A stretch of DNA of 64,000 nucleotides from Gracilaria domingensis (Eukaryota > Rhodophyta > Florideophyceae > Gracilariales > Gracilariaceae). Positions 1 through 8,914 of this stretch are shown in pieces. Numbering within the stretch: the stretch's first letter is position 1; every line of letters starts with the position of its first letter. The stretch is from contig VCMS01000025.1 in the NCBI GenBank assembly GCA_022539475.1, positions 750,603-814,602 of the forward strand, given 5' to 3'. Below the pieces are notes generated by a model that was given only the letters and a program-made list of their open reading frames with translations, did no database searches and was not told the origin of the DNA. The translations under genes were made by a program, and so were the position numbers.

Positions 1-2
1 CG

Positions 3-1427
3 GAAGCTAACCCGTCAGTCTCGAATGCCGCACATGTCCACACGCGGATACTGGCCCCTCCGTGGATATTAACCACCGCCCCCGACGCTCCAACTGAGGA
101 GGGGGAGGAGGCGGATCGCTCTTCGTCGTTGTCACCGTCGTTGAGGGAATTACCTTCGCAGGCCTCGGCCTCGCCGCAGCACGCGCTGACGCAGGAGAAG
201 AAGCCGGAGATCCGGAGCCAAGAGACTGAACCGCAATTATCGCGGAAGCCTGAGGAGGAACGCAACACTTCGGTGAAGCACGAAGCCGGAAAACCGGAAG
301 AACACCAGGATGGAGGTGCTGCAGAAGTCGCCGCTTCGTCCGTGGATAGCACTGTACGGCCGTCACAGACGGAAGGACAAGAGCCTGCCGCAGCCGTGCA
401 GCGTGAGACCGGTACGCCAGAAAAGATGGTGGTAACCACCGCAGCAGCCGCGTCCAAAGCGGAGGATGCATGCTTGCCGCAGTCGGAGCCCGGCAGCGGC
501 AGCGCACTTGCGTCAGAAGAACCCGGAAGACCGGAAAAGAAGCCTGTCCAGAAAGACTGTGTTGTTACGGCAGACCCGATTTCGGGATATTTTACGGAAG
601 CATCGAGTGATGAGGCCGTTGAGAACACGGAGGTAACCGCCGCAAGAGCGAGCCGACATGCCACAGTAAGTGGGCAGCAGCCCGACGCTGCACACGCGCA
701 CACAACGCGCCAAGTGTCTGGCTTCGCCGGCGATCCGCCTCCAGTGGAGGACAACAGCACACGAGCCGGCCACGTGCCCGCTGTAAGGCTCGCGGCCGCC
801 GAAAACGGAAATTCCGAATTTGAATCGACAACGCACAGCCGTGCAACGGCGCAGGTCTCACCGCCAGCAATGCTTGGCAAGACCTCGCCTCGGCACGTGC
901 CGCGGCACCACTCGCTGGCACACCGCAATGCGAACCGTTCACCCTCACTTCGGGAGATCTTGCCGGAACACCGGAAGCTCGCTGTTCGAGAAGACCGAAG
1001 CAATTTCACAGCCCGACAATACGGGAAGGAAAGCCAGAACTCTGTAAGCCTGAATGTCAGGAAAACACCTTGGTCAACGTCGCCTTTGCCTGGTGTGCAG
1101 GATGTGTTGCCGTCAGGACGGAAGCCGCCTACATTTGACGATGCCCACGATGGGAACAGGAGCGATGACGCCTCGAAAGAGGATTCTTCGACCAAGCCGC
1201 ATCCTGAGCGGAAGGTCCTCAATGAGGAATATATTATCGACCGTCTGGTAAGTCACGGCTACGCCCCTGACGGGGAACTACTGTATCGAGTCCGTTGGTA
1301 CGGCTACGCCTCTTCAGAGGATACGCACGAGCCCATTGAGCACTTGCCTCGCTCGAAGGTCTTGCAGTACCGCCGTCGCACACGGACACCGATACCGGCT
1401 ACGCTGGACAAGGCCCAAGTGGGCTGA
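3..1427 (+). CDS. Ty3/gypsy Pol, C-terminal part with chromodomain (partial, runs off left edge)
   Basis: The frame is open from the first bases of the window, so this is the end of a longer polyprotein. The first ~400 codons are low-complexity and rich in Glu, Pro, Ser and Thr. The last ~65 residues form a chromodomain with the motifs YRVRWYGY and EHLPRSK, ending at TGA 1425-1427. Gypsy elements with an integrase-linked chromodomain (chromoviruses) use it to direct integration to chromatin marks. The same tail, with close wording and the same HLPRSK motif, ends the element at 52.7-64 kb, so both belong to one family. No catalytic domain lies in this window for this copy. There is no in-frame break, unlike the right-hand copy. 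Confidence 0.85.
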   Translation, partial: EANPSVSNAAHVHTRILAPPWILTTAPDAPTEEGEEADRSSSLSPSLRELPSQASASPQHALTQEKKPEIRSQETEPQLSRKPEEERNTSVKHEAGKPEEHQDGGAAEVAASSVDSTVRPSQTEGQEPAAAVQRETGTPEKMVVTTAAAASKAEDACLPQSEPGSGSALASEEPGRPEKKPVQKDCVVTADPISGYFTEASSDEAVENTEVTAARASRHATVSGQQPDAAHAHTTRQVSGFAGDPPPVEDNSTRAGHVPAVRLAAAENGNSEFESTTHSRATAQVSPPAMLGKTSPRHVPRHHSLAHRNANRSPSLREILPEHRKLAVREDRSNFTARQYGKESQNSVSLNVRKTPWSTSPLPGVQDVLPSGRKPPTFDDAHDGNRSDDASKEDSSTKPHPERKVLNEEYIIDRLVSHGYAPDGELLYRVRWYGYASSEDTHEPIEHLPRSKVLQYRRRTRTPIPATLDKAQVG

Positions 1428-1824
1428 CCACCCACGACTCAATTGAGCACCGCCGTCTCAGACGGAATATGCCGCTTCATGCGGACAGCTTTATGCTGAC
1501 AACACACGCCGCGAAACGCGGAAGCCACTCTACAGTGGAAAAGAAGATGAAGAATGAAGCCTAAGAAGAAGGAAAAAGAAGCCAGGATACTGGAATGAAG
1601 ACTATGAAGTTATGATGCTACAGCCGCTCACTGCGGAAGGCTAGCCCCTCTCTCGTGGGTCACTCGCAACAGCCTCGAACGAGTTATTGCCCATTGAGAA
1701 GGGGGAGAGCAGAAGAAAATTCAAAGCCAAGCCGGCAACAGCCGGAGAAGTTTACTTCAACTACGGGGCGTTACCCCTCGCTACTGGGGTCCGTTTCAAG
1801 TTTCGATTACCCTCCTTGGGAGGC
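1428..1824 (+). other. Gypsy 3' non-coding spacer with a first polypurine tract
   Basis: A purine-rich stretch at about 1540-1600 (GAAGA/AAGAAG runs) resembles the purine-rich spacer after pol in the right-hand gypsy copy. A 14-bp tract TGAGAAGGGGGAGA lies at 1695-1708. The identical 14-mer recurs at 3683-3696 directly before the LTR. No gene is supported here on the plus strand. Confidence 0.5.
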
Positions 1825-3654
1825 CTAAGCGCCAGATGGCCCAGTACCTGGGGTGATACTACCGCCGGGGGCACCGGAGAAGTGCTGCGCCGCGATGGCT
1901 TGCAGAGCCGACTCGTCGGTCACCGTATCCGGCACGGCTACACCCACTCCTCGGAGGAAGTCGCGAATGACCACCGCACGTGGCGTCATGGAAGCGCCGA
2001 CAGCGTCGGTTGTCACAACGGGTTGCCCCCAGGGGACTTCAGGCTCAGGAGCCGCTTCGGCGGGTGGGTCGACGTTTTCGACAATGTCGCCCTCTCCCGC
2101 TCCATCGGGCTCTTGCTCCTCTACCGTACCCATCGGGCTTCCCTCTTCCATCGGGCTTCCTCCCTCGGCAGGGTCATCACCGTCATCGTCGACGTACACG
2201 AACCCACGCGGGTGCCCTTCCGGGTTATGTCGGTCCTCCCGGCGGCGACCAGCCGCTTCAGCGGGTCCGATTATCTCCCAGATCCATGGGTCAAAGTACA
2301 CAAAGTCGCTGGCATCGGTGTTCCGTCCTGGAGAACGGTCAGACTGCCGACGAACCCCATCGGAAACCTGGCTAGCAGGCACTTCGTTCCAGTCGATCTA
2401 GTCAATGACGTCCACCAACGCGGTGGCTTCTCGCGCATTACGGACCGAGCCGAGTACCTCGGAGAGGTCCAACGTCCGGATCGCTTGCCGGATGAGTTCC
2501 GGAATGAACCACAACCGGTAGGACTCATATGCCTCGATGAGGAGAAAAGCCGCGACGCGGACGGTCCACTCGGTGGCCAGGATACTCCAAAGGCCGCGGG
2601 GCGGATCATTGAGAAAATAGGACCCTATGTACGTCAGGCAGGGCGGGAGCTCGACGTAACACCCTCGTGGGACTTCAACCGCAGGCCAGAACGACGGCAG
2701 CGGCAGATAACGCCCACTGTGGGAGTGACGAGCGATGCGCTCAACCTCCGTACACTGCTACGGCACGAGTGCCCCGAAACGAGAACGCCATTTCCTCTCG
2801 AACCTGAGGCCCTCATGGAATTGAGACCGTGCGGGACGGCGAAGATACCGAAACTCAGCACGAAGAATGGGCCCAGCCCACAGAATCAACTCCTGTTGGG
2901 GCTGCACCGTGTCCGAAAATCGGTCTATCTCGTCCAACGCGTTGGCTAGATGGTCGCCGTAGCCGACCTCGCCGAAAGTTCGGTAACGTGCCACATCATA
3001 TTGGTACTGAGCCGGCACCGGATGCTCGTTCGGAGCTCGAAAATGTCGCGCGTACCCGATGCGGGCCATCTCATTACGAGCAAACTGCCTCGTCTCGTTT
3101 CGACCTACAAACAGGGAACTCGGTGTAACCGCAACGACGGCGATCCAGTCCCAGGAACGGGTCACGTCAGCAGGAAGCCCACCAGGGAGTTGACTGTCGA
3201 CCGCGTACGAGTCGACGAGCTCTGTGTCCCGAACGGCCTCGGCATCAAGCCAGGGAGCCTGGGCGAAAAGAAAGCTGTGCCGGTGCGGATCCCGGATGCG
3301 CAACGCGCCTGCCGTAGGCCATCCACCCAGCGTAGCTGGCATCTCGGCGTTGAACCAATCCCACGCGGGGGCAGAACCAGCTGGAGTTGGACCGGGATCT
3401 TGACCGGAAGGACCCGGCTGGGCGACAGCCGCCGACTGCGGAAGCGGAAATGACCGGAACGGCGGGTTGGAGACTTGCATGCGAGCCGTCGAGGACGAAC
3501 GAGCGCTCGGGATGTTCGAGTTGTTCGCGCCGGACATATCTGTTGGACTCTTAGGAGCAGGGGAGCTTGTGGCACTCGGTGTGCATGGTTCCGAACATTT
3601 CTCGGCAGATCCCTCCGAGGAGGCGTCGTTATATACCCTCATCGCGAGGCGCAT
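1825..3654 (-). pseudogene. Antisense accessory ORF of the gypsy element, broken by two TAG codons
   Basis: From ATG at 3654 the minus strand stays in one frame to the stop at 1825, about 610 codons, interrupted only by TAG at 2758-2760 and TAG at 2398-2400. It lies between pol and the LTR, opposite in sense to the element's own genes. The N-terminal third is Ser/Pro-rich, the middle is rich in Trp, Arg and Tyr, and the C-terminal third is acidic (runs of Asp/Glu). A C-terminal stretch with RAVVIRDFL aligns with RAAVIAQFL in the antisense frame of the right-hand gypsy copy at 62.0-62.5 kb, and both have a GHPxGF motif upstream. I do not recognise the family. Accessory antisense genes in this position are known in some plant and fungal retroelements, but the function is unknown. 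A 420-codon plus-strand frame (1687-2949) overlaps and cannot be fully excluded as the coding one. Confidence 0.5.
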
Positions 3655-3682
3655 CTAGCCGATGGAGTCGGGTGTCTCAGCC

Positions 3683-3696
3683 TGAGAAGGGGGAGA
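3683..3696 (+). other. Polypurine tract of the gypsy element
   Basis: TGAGAAGGGGGAGA lies immediately before the LTR start TGTAGAGC. This is where plus-strand priming occurs in LTR elements. Confidence 0.65.
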
Positions 3697-4209
3697 TGTA
3701 GAGCAAAACGCTCTGAACAGGGATGCACTGAGGTGCTTGTCATAGTTTGTTGATCCGTTACCGGCTTCGCCACCTCATTTATGAGAAGGCATCGTGGCAA
3801 TTGCCCATTTTGGGATATGCCTAGGAAGGGTAGCGTTTCTGCACACGTGTGCTGAGTTGGCCCGATAGCGGGTGCGCCGTGGCAAGCCTGCCACGGTTGC
3901 ACACCTGTAGTGTGTTGGCCGGCAGCGTCGGATAGTTAGATATTTTAATTGATATTTTCAAGTGCCGTATATAAGTGGCGGCACTTGCCGCCACTGCACG
4001 GGAAGTAAACCTCAAGGAGGCTTCTGGCTCTGACTTTCTTGCCGCTTGCGAACGGTCTTCGTCCCGTACCGGGCAAACGGCCGCGATCCCGGGCTAGTCA
4101 TCCGACCTCTACCACTGAGGAGTTCTAGACCGTCGTTACGCCATCTTTTCTTTTATTTTCTTGTTATTATTTCCGTCATACGGCTCCTATCACTCTGCCC
4201 TGTTATACA
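3697..4209 (+). repeat. Gypsy LTR, 513 bp
   Basis: It starts TGTAG and ends TTATACA. It aligns in order with the LTR at 52662-53146: shared blocks include GGGAAGTAAAC, a GGCTCTGA block and the end CCCTGTTATACA. A TATA box (TATATAA, 3968-3974) lies near the middle. The copies are clearly diverged. Sequence after the LTR resembles the gypsy leader, so this LTR may serve as the 3' LTR of the left element and as the 5' LTR of a second, truncated one. Confidence 0.7.
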
Positions 4210-4545
4210 GGTTTGGCCCACATTGTCTGGGAATATTTCTTGACCTCGAGAGTCAGTGCACCACTGCGCGGCTCGTAATTTGCCCCCTTTGCCCAACACC
4301 GTTAGCCTGGATATCCCACTTGACGTGGCTCGCCGAACAGCTCGGATCTCACCCCGATTCTAACCCACCCCCACCTCCGGCTGCACTCCCAGGACGGGGC
4401 TGCCCGGATTTACACCCGGCATGTGTCAGCCCTACGGGAGGGTTCTATCGCCGTCCCTACCCTTATAGGGAGCGGGGCTCGAACACCCCGTCGGGGCACT
4501 TTCCGCGACGCGGCTCTGGTTTGCCCACTCGTGCGATTGCTCCAC
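4210..4545 (+). mobile_element. Truncated gypsy leader after the LTR
   Basis: Sequence around 4400-4535 resembles the leader of the right-hand gypsy element at about 53340-53480; both contain TTACACCCGGCAT followed by a similar GGGAG/TCTA and GGTTTGC order. The similarity stops near 4545, where integrase sequence of the minus-strand element begins. The minus-strand pol frame runs through the junction, giving a fused tail of no likely function. This suggests a tandem gypsy arrangement cut off by recombination or insertion. Confidence 0.5.
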
Positions 4546-6337
4546 AATACACTCCACGTTTGGCGATTCCGGCTAACTCTTGGCTTTTGGCGTCATCAAA
4601 AAGCTGAGAGGTTCCTCTTGAGTCGGACGGATGCAATATTTCTGTAAAATACACGGTCGGTAGGGGCTTGGACCCAAAGTGTTGCAAGCCTTCAAAAAGG
4701 CGGCTCAGTTCACGATCATTGAACGAGGACGGATCGGGTAAGATGTGCGCAATGTTGTACTTTGCCAATCGTCCGTCAATGTCAATTGTGGCTTCCTTGT
4801 CAATCGTTTTCACAACGGTGTGGGGCCCGCGCCATTGCTTACTCTTCTCATCGTAGTAGTGCACTTTGTCGCCAGGTTCAATGAGATATCGTGTAGCAGG
4901 GGGAATTTTGGCTCTCAACGCCCGTTGAATACGTAGCTTCGTGGTGATTGTAGACATCTCCTTTCGTGCTACATCCAGCGCTCTCAATCGTTCCTCCTGT
5001 TTGGGAACCGGTGAGTTTGACATTGGTAGGCGAGGGAGGCAACCGTACACGAGTAATGATGGAACCAATCCCTCCGGACCCATGGTATCGTTCATACCTT
5101 TAACTGCAAATCGAAGGGCAAGTTCTGGGTCAAGTTTGGGGCAAGAGTGCAACATTGTGTTGAATATGCGTCTTAAGGGAGCGTGATAGCGCTCGCCGAC
5201 ACCAATGCTGTTGTGAGACTGAATGCCAGATGTTTGGAGTTCTATTCCGAAGTCTCCTGTGCACTGTTCCCAGTATTTAGACGTGAATATAGAGCCTTGA
5301 TCCGTTCTCATCTTGTTCGGCATTCCTGTGTAGGTGGTTGCCCATGCCTCGAGGAAAGCATCCCAGACATGTTCTGCTGATTCACCTTTGAGGAACACTG
5401 CGTTCTGGTAATGCGTTTGTGCGTCTACAATGTGCAGGATAGGGATACGTTTGCGCCTTTTGTACGTGATGTACATCAGATCCAAGGCGATCTCTTGGTT
5501 GAACCGTATGTTACCTTCTGGTATGGAGACTCGGAAGCGAAACGGGGCAGAAGAGTAATGCTGACAGGACCTGCAATTCTTGGCAATGTCCTGGAGTATC
5601 TTCTAGGTCTCCGCTGTGGTGTCCTCTGGCTTAGCTCGCTTAAGCAAATTGAACAACTTTTGAGTGGAGGGGTGGTAAAAGTGTTCATGGAGCTTAACAA
5701 GCTCGGCTCGCGTGAACAAGATAGAATATTTATCCCATTCCAGAAAGATATGACCATGCTTGGGAACAAGAGATAAGAAGGACTTGGTGCCATTGTGAAC
5801 CAGGCGGTTGGTAACATTGTTGAGGTATACACCGCAACCGTTCAGTAGGTCTAGTCCGATTAGAAAGGGTACGTCGGCATCAACCACGTCCATCCAGAAA
5901 GTTTCAAATGTATTGGCAGGAAGTGGAATTCTAACCATCAGCTGTCCTATGCTGTTCCGGTTTCCATCGCCAAATTTGAAGGCATACGGAGACGGTCGTA
6001 GTTTGAACTTCGTGCTGGATGCATCACAGTAAGCCTTGGCTTGAGCATATCCGCAAACCGATTTATGTGCGCCAGGGTCAACGCATGCACCTTCATACTT
6101 AGTGCTCGAGAAGACTGCTGGTGCAACAGAGTTAATCCGTTGTGTGAGAACCTCTTTCACTATTCGTGCCGTGTACAGTGGGTTTTTGTTTGGTTGACGA
6201 TGGCGTGAACGTCCGATACGAATTGCGGGAGGGGGTTGTGGTTGTATTGCGACACGAGGATTCTCGGTGATTGGATCAGGAGGTTTAGGCCTTTGTAAGG
6301 AGAGCGGACGGCCACGTCGATCTCCAGCTAGAAATTC
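4463..6337 (-). pseudogene. Copia-order pol: protease and integrase, truncated before reverse transcriptase, one in-frame TAG
   Basis: The minus frame opens at 6337, inside the end of gag, and runs to 4463 with one internal stop, TAG at 5603-5605. In order: a protease region with an atypical DPGAHKS in place of D(S/T)G and a later GLDLL; an HHCC zinc-binding pre-integrase segment (HEHFYHP, then after the TAG, CRSC); and an integrase core with DLMYI, RTDQGSIF and a glutamate in GVGERYH. Protease and integrase upstream of the lost RT is the Ty1/copia order. No RT or RNase H follows; the frame crosses at about 4545 into gypsy leader sequence. The element cannot be autonomous. The TAG sits between the His pair and Cys pair of the zinc site. 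Confidence 0.65.
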
Positions 6338-8034
6338 TCATCTGAGCTGTCCACATTTCCACTTGTCTGCAACAGCGGGACAGTGGAACGACCTTGTGGA
6401 AGGGGATGGGCGGTATAGGCGTTCAAGATATTTGTCCGATTTGGCTCGAGCTCTGCGTCCGTAATGCAGAGGTCGTGGTTGAATGATAACGGCGGGTCAT
6501 CCGCGGGAGATCCATCGTGGATGAGAAGCAGTTCGGTTAGCTGCTCTACAACGGCTTGTGAATCCTCGTCTGCATCCACTAAATTGATACGTCTCTCTCG
6601 CTTTCTCCTGTACCAATCTTTGGCGAGCTGCTTGTTCCGCTTGATGCGAGCTTCGTTTCGTGGTTTAGGACAAGAGAAAAGCCTGCATCCTTTCTCTTGG
6701 CAATTCCAACACACCTTCAGAAGGAATGAGATTTCAACGTGTGGCGCGGAAGCCCCATTCTGGTAAAACCTTCTTTCGTAATGCGACGGTTTAAAAGTAG
6801 AACGACTTGAAGGTGTACGCGCGTAGCGTCCTTGGCCTGCGAACAAAACGTCATGAGGATCTTCCAATGCTCCCTTTGCCACATATGCGGTGGAAATCGA
6901 GGGGCGGTATGTTACGTCATCGGCGGATGGGTCTCGAGATTGATGTCGTCCTTGGGAACGTCGCTGCTCCACCCATAACTGACGGTGATTTCTCTCAGCG
7001 CTGAAAAGCTCTGCTACGAGGTCTCTGTACGTCAGATGCTTTGCGTTGTTTTGCGACAGGATATTTTGGGACCATGAAATGCCCTGCACAGCATTACGCA
7101 AGAATTTGCGCTTGAGTCTGTCTGTTCGGTTCTCTTGATGTGCCATAGGAGCCAAACGATCTATCTCCTTGACAAGAAGATCCAATGCCTCACGAGGAGG
7201 ATCTTTTTCTTTCAAGAGATCCGAGAGGTGTAGATCCTCCAGCTTCGAGGACATGTCTTCTCTGTTTGTTTCAGATGCGTATCGAGAGTTAAACACCGCA
7301 ACGATAGCGCCCCAATTGAGTATCTTTCCCTTTAACGCTTCCTTGAAAAAGTGTAGTGCATCTCCGGCGAGTGCGAAATGCAAATACTGAATTTTCGAGT
7401 CTCCATTAATTTTCTGCAGGTTACAGTAGTCCATAAACGAGGAGACGTGATCATTCCAGTCTTCTTTTAGATCTCTTTTGAACGTATCTCTCCTTCCTCG
7501 GTAACGGTTTGTGAATAAAGTAACAAGCTTGTTCTCATACTCATCGTCTGCTGCGACACCGTATCCAGCTTTTTCAGCTGCCTGCAAACCGACAGGGTGG
7601 GGAGTCTGAAGTTGGAAAGGAATCTGCGCACTACTGGGTGAGGATACACCAGTGAGGGGATACAAAACAACGTCTCCATTTCGAACGGCATCGAAATACT
7701 CCATGGCTTGTTTACGGGGAACGTCGTACTGCGTCCCGTGCCAAATTGTAGCGATCACTCGCTTAGAAATAAGTCGTCCAGTTTCAGCAGTTTGTGGGAC
7801 ATCGACCTTTCGATCTTCCAAGAACTTGCGAATACGTTTAAAGATCTCGTAATTGCTGACGATGTCTGGGTTCACCAGCTGCATTGCTCCCATGTCTTCT
7901 CTGAACGCCTCCAATAGTTCCACGCCTTCGAGAGGGGGATCTTCTTGCATGTAGCTGAAAAATGAGTTTTCCAATCCACGTTGCACATTATTATGCAGCG
8001 ATATAACGCCCCAAGGCTTTTGGGCGTCTGCCAT
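6328..8034 (-). CDS. Gag of the minus-strand copia-order element, 568 aa
   Basis: The frame is intact from ATG 8034 (MADAQ) to TAG 6328-6330; the open frame further upstream begins with GTG and has no ATG. The protein has a helical capsid-like middle and a late zinc-knuckle-like motif CWNCQEKGCRLFSC, which has Cys in place of the usual His (C-x2-C-x4-C-x4-C). A basic tract (RRKRERR) follows. The pol frame is shifted by -1 and opens exactly at the end of gag. An intact gag next to a truncated pol suggests either recent loss or use in trans. Gag packages element RNA in cytoplasmic particles in this class. Confidence 0.6.
   Translation of the reverse strand: MADAQKPWGVISLHNNVQRGLENSFFSYMQEDPPLEGVELLEAFREDMGAMQLVNPDIVSNYEIFKRIRKFLEDRKVDVPQTAETGRLISKRVIATIWHGTQYDVPRKQAMEYFDAVRNGDVVLYPLTGVSSPSSAQIPFQLQTPHPVGLQAAEKAGYGVAADDEYENKLVTLFTNRYRGRRDTFKRDLKEDWNDHVSSFMDYCNLQKINGDSKIQYLHFALAGDALHFFKEALKGKILNWGAIVAVFNSRYASETNREDMSSKLEDLHLSDLLKEKDPPREALDLLVKEIDRLAPMAHQENRTDRLKRKFLRNAVQGISWSQNILSQNNAKHLTYRDLVAELFSAERNHRQLWVEQRRSQGRHQSRDPSADDVTYRPSISTAYVAKGALEDPHDVLFAGQGRYARTPSSRSTFKPSHYERRFYQNGASAPHVEISFLLKVCWNCQEKGCRLFSCPKPRNEARIKRNKQLAKDWYRRKRERRINLVDADEDSQAVVEQLTELLLIHDGSPADDPPLSFNHDLCITDAELEPNRTNILNAYTAHPLPQGRSTVPLLQTSGNVDSSDENF
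6331..6337 (-). promoter_or_regulatory. Putative -1 frameshift heptamer at the gag/pol junction
   Basis: On the minus strand G AAT TTC is followed at once by the gag stop TAG. The -1 frame has a TGA at 6338-6340 and is open from this heptamer on, so the overlap of the two frames is only the heptamer plus the stop. That tight fit supports slippage here. Confidence 0.4.
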
Positions 8035-8384
8035 GGTAAACGGTAACGGTTTGTCTTCTATTTGCGAATGTCGACAAACGGGGGGGGTGGTAACGGTGCC
8101 CACCAAAGAACACGGGTTCTTTGGCTGTCCACAGGGACGGGCGAAGAAGATAGCGTGCGAGCGTACCGACACGGGTCGGCAGCGTCGAACACTTTACTGT
8201 TTGCAACAAGAATATCCTAGCTCGAGAAGAAAGAGCGTCATGCTTCCTTCTCCATCTCTGATAAACAGTGAAAGATGCTGCGCAGACGATATCGCTAAGA
8301 ATCCTGCCCAAACTATCGATAACCTGTAGTAATCTACAATCTACATCGAGTCAGCCCATCTTCACCATGAAACAAATGTCCCGC

Positions 8385-8651
8385 TCACGCGCAGAGTTTG
8401 CCTTCCTTGATCTCTTTGTTCAGCAGTCCTACGCGCAGCAGTGCGCACCGCGATGCGATGCACCGCGGCCACAGAGCCAATCTCACTCGCCACAGTTCCT
8501 GTGCGACGTAAATATCACGGTCGTCCGCAATCCCGACAGCTCTGCCACCGCTACAAAGAGATACCCACTCTCCTTCCCCACGGGCCGCGAACTCGTTCGA
8601 TGTATCGCTCTCATTGACGGAACAACAGGTCGAGCGAAACGTAGACGGCAT
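8385..8651 (-). CDS. Possible small protein, 88 aa, below a TATA box
   Basis: ATG at 8651 opens an 88-codon frame ending at 8385. A good TATA box lies about 255 bp upstream on the same strand (8906-8914). I recognise no family. Plus-strand frames of similar quality overlap the same bases, and the segment could also be the promoter and leader of the retroelement whose gag starts at 8034. Weak call. Confidence 0.15.
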   Translation of the reverse strand: MPSTFRSTCCSVNESDTSNEFAARGEGEWVSLCSGGRAVGIADDRDIYVAQELWRVRLALWPRCIASRCALLRVGLLNKEIKEGKLCA

Positions 8652-8905
8652 GCGCAAGAACCTCACGGTGTTTAATCACAGTCCTCTCGAGTCTGTATCC
8701 GGGAGTAACGAAGTTATGGTGGCTCTTCCAGTTGGAATTCCAACCCGAAAATGGAGAGCGCCCGCTCTGTTCACCGTGCGATACGTTCTCGATTTTGCTG
8801 TGACGCAATTTATCACTGCGTGCGACAGAGACGCCACTGTAGTTGTTGATGAAGGTTGAGAGGCTTGAGGCGGAAGAACAAGGCCAGCGGCAGTGGCGGT
8901 GGGCG

Positions 8906-8914
8906 CCTTTTATA
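8906..8914 (-). promoter_or_regulatory. TATA box (TATAAAAGG), minus strand
   Basis: It is flanked by GC-rich sequence and points toward 8.0-8.9 kb. It may serve a host transcript or the minus-strand retroelement. Confidence 0.4.

Noticed and set aside
1687-2949. 420-codon plus-strand frame overlapping the antisense ORF
   Set aside because: It begins with TTG and has no recognisable domain. The opposite frame is longer and its motifs recur in the right-hand gypsy copy. It remains a possible alternative.
8251-8276. Sequence TTATCAGAGATGG (minus) as a primer-binding site of the copia-order element
   Set aside because: Only a partial match to the usual initiator-tRNA 3' complement, and no LTR boundary could be placed.
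8268-8859. Plus-strand frames of 135 and 81 codons
   Set aside because: Neither has a recognisable family; they conflict with minus-strand frames below a TATA box. Coding strand unresolved.
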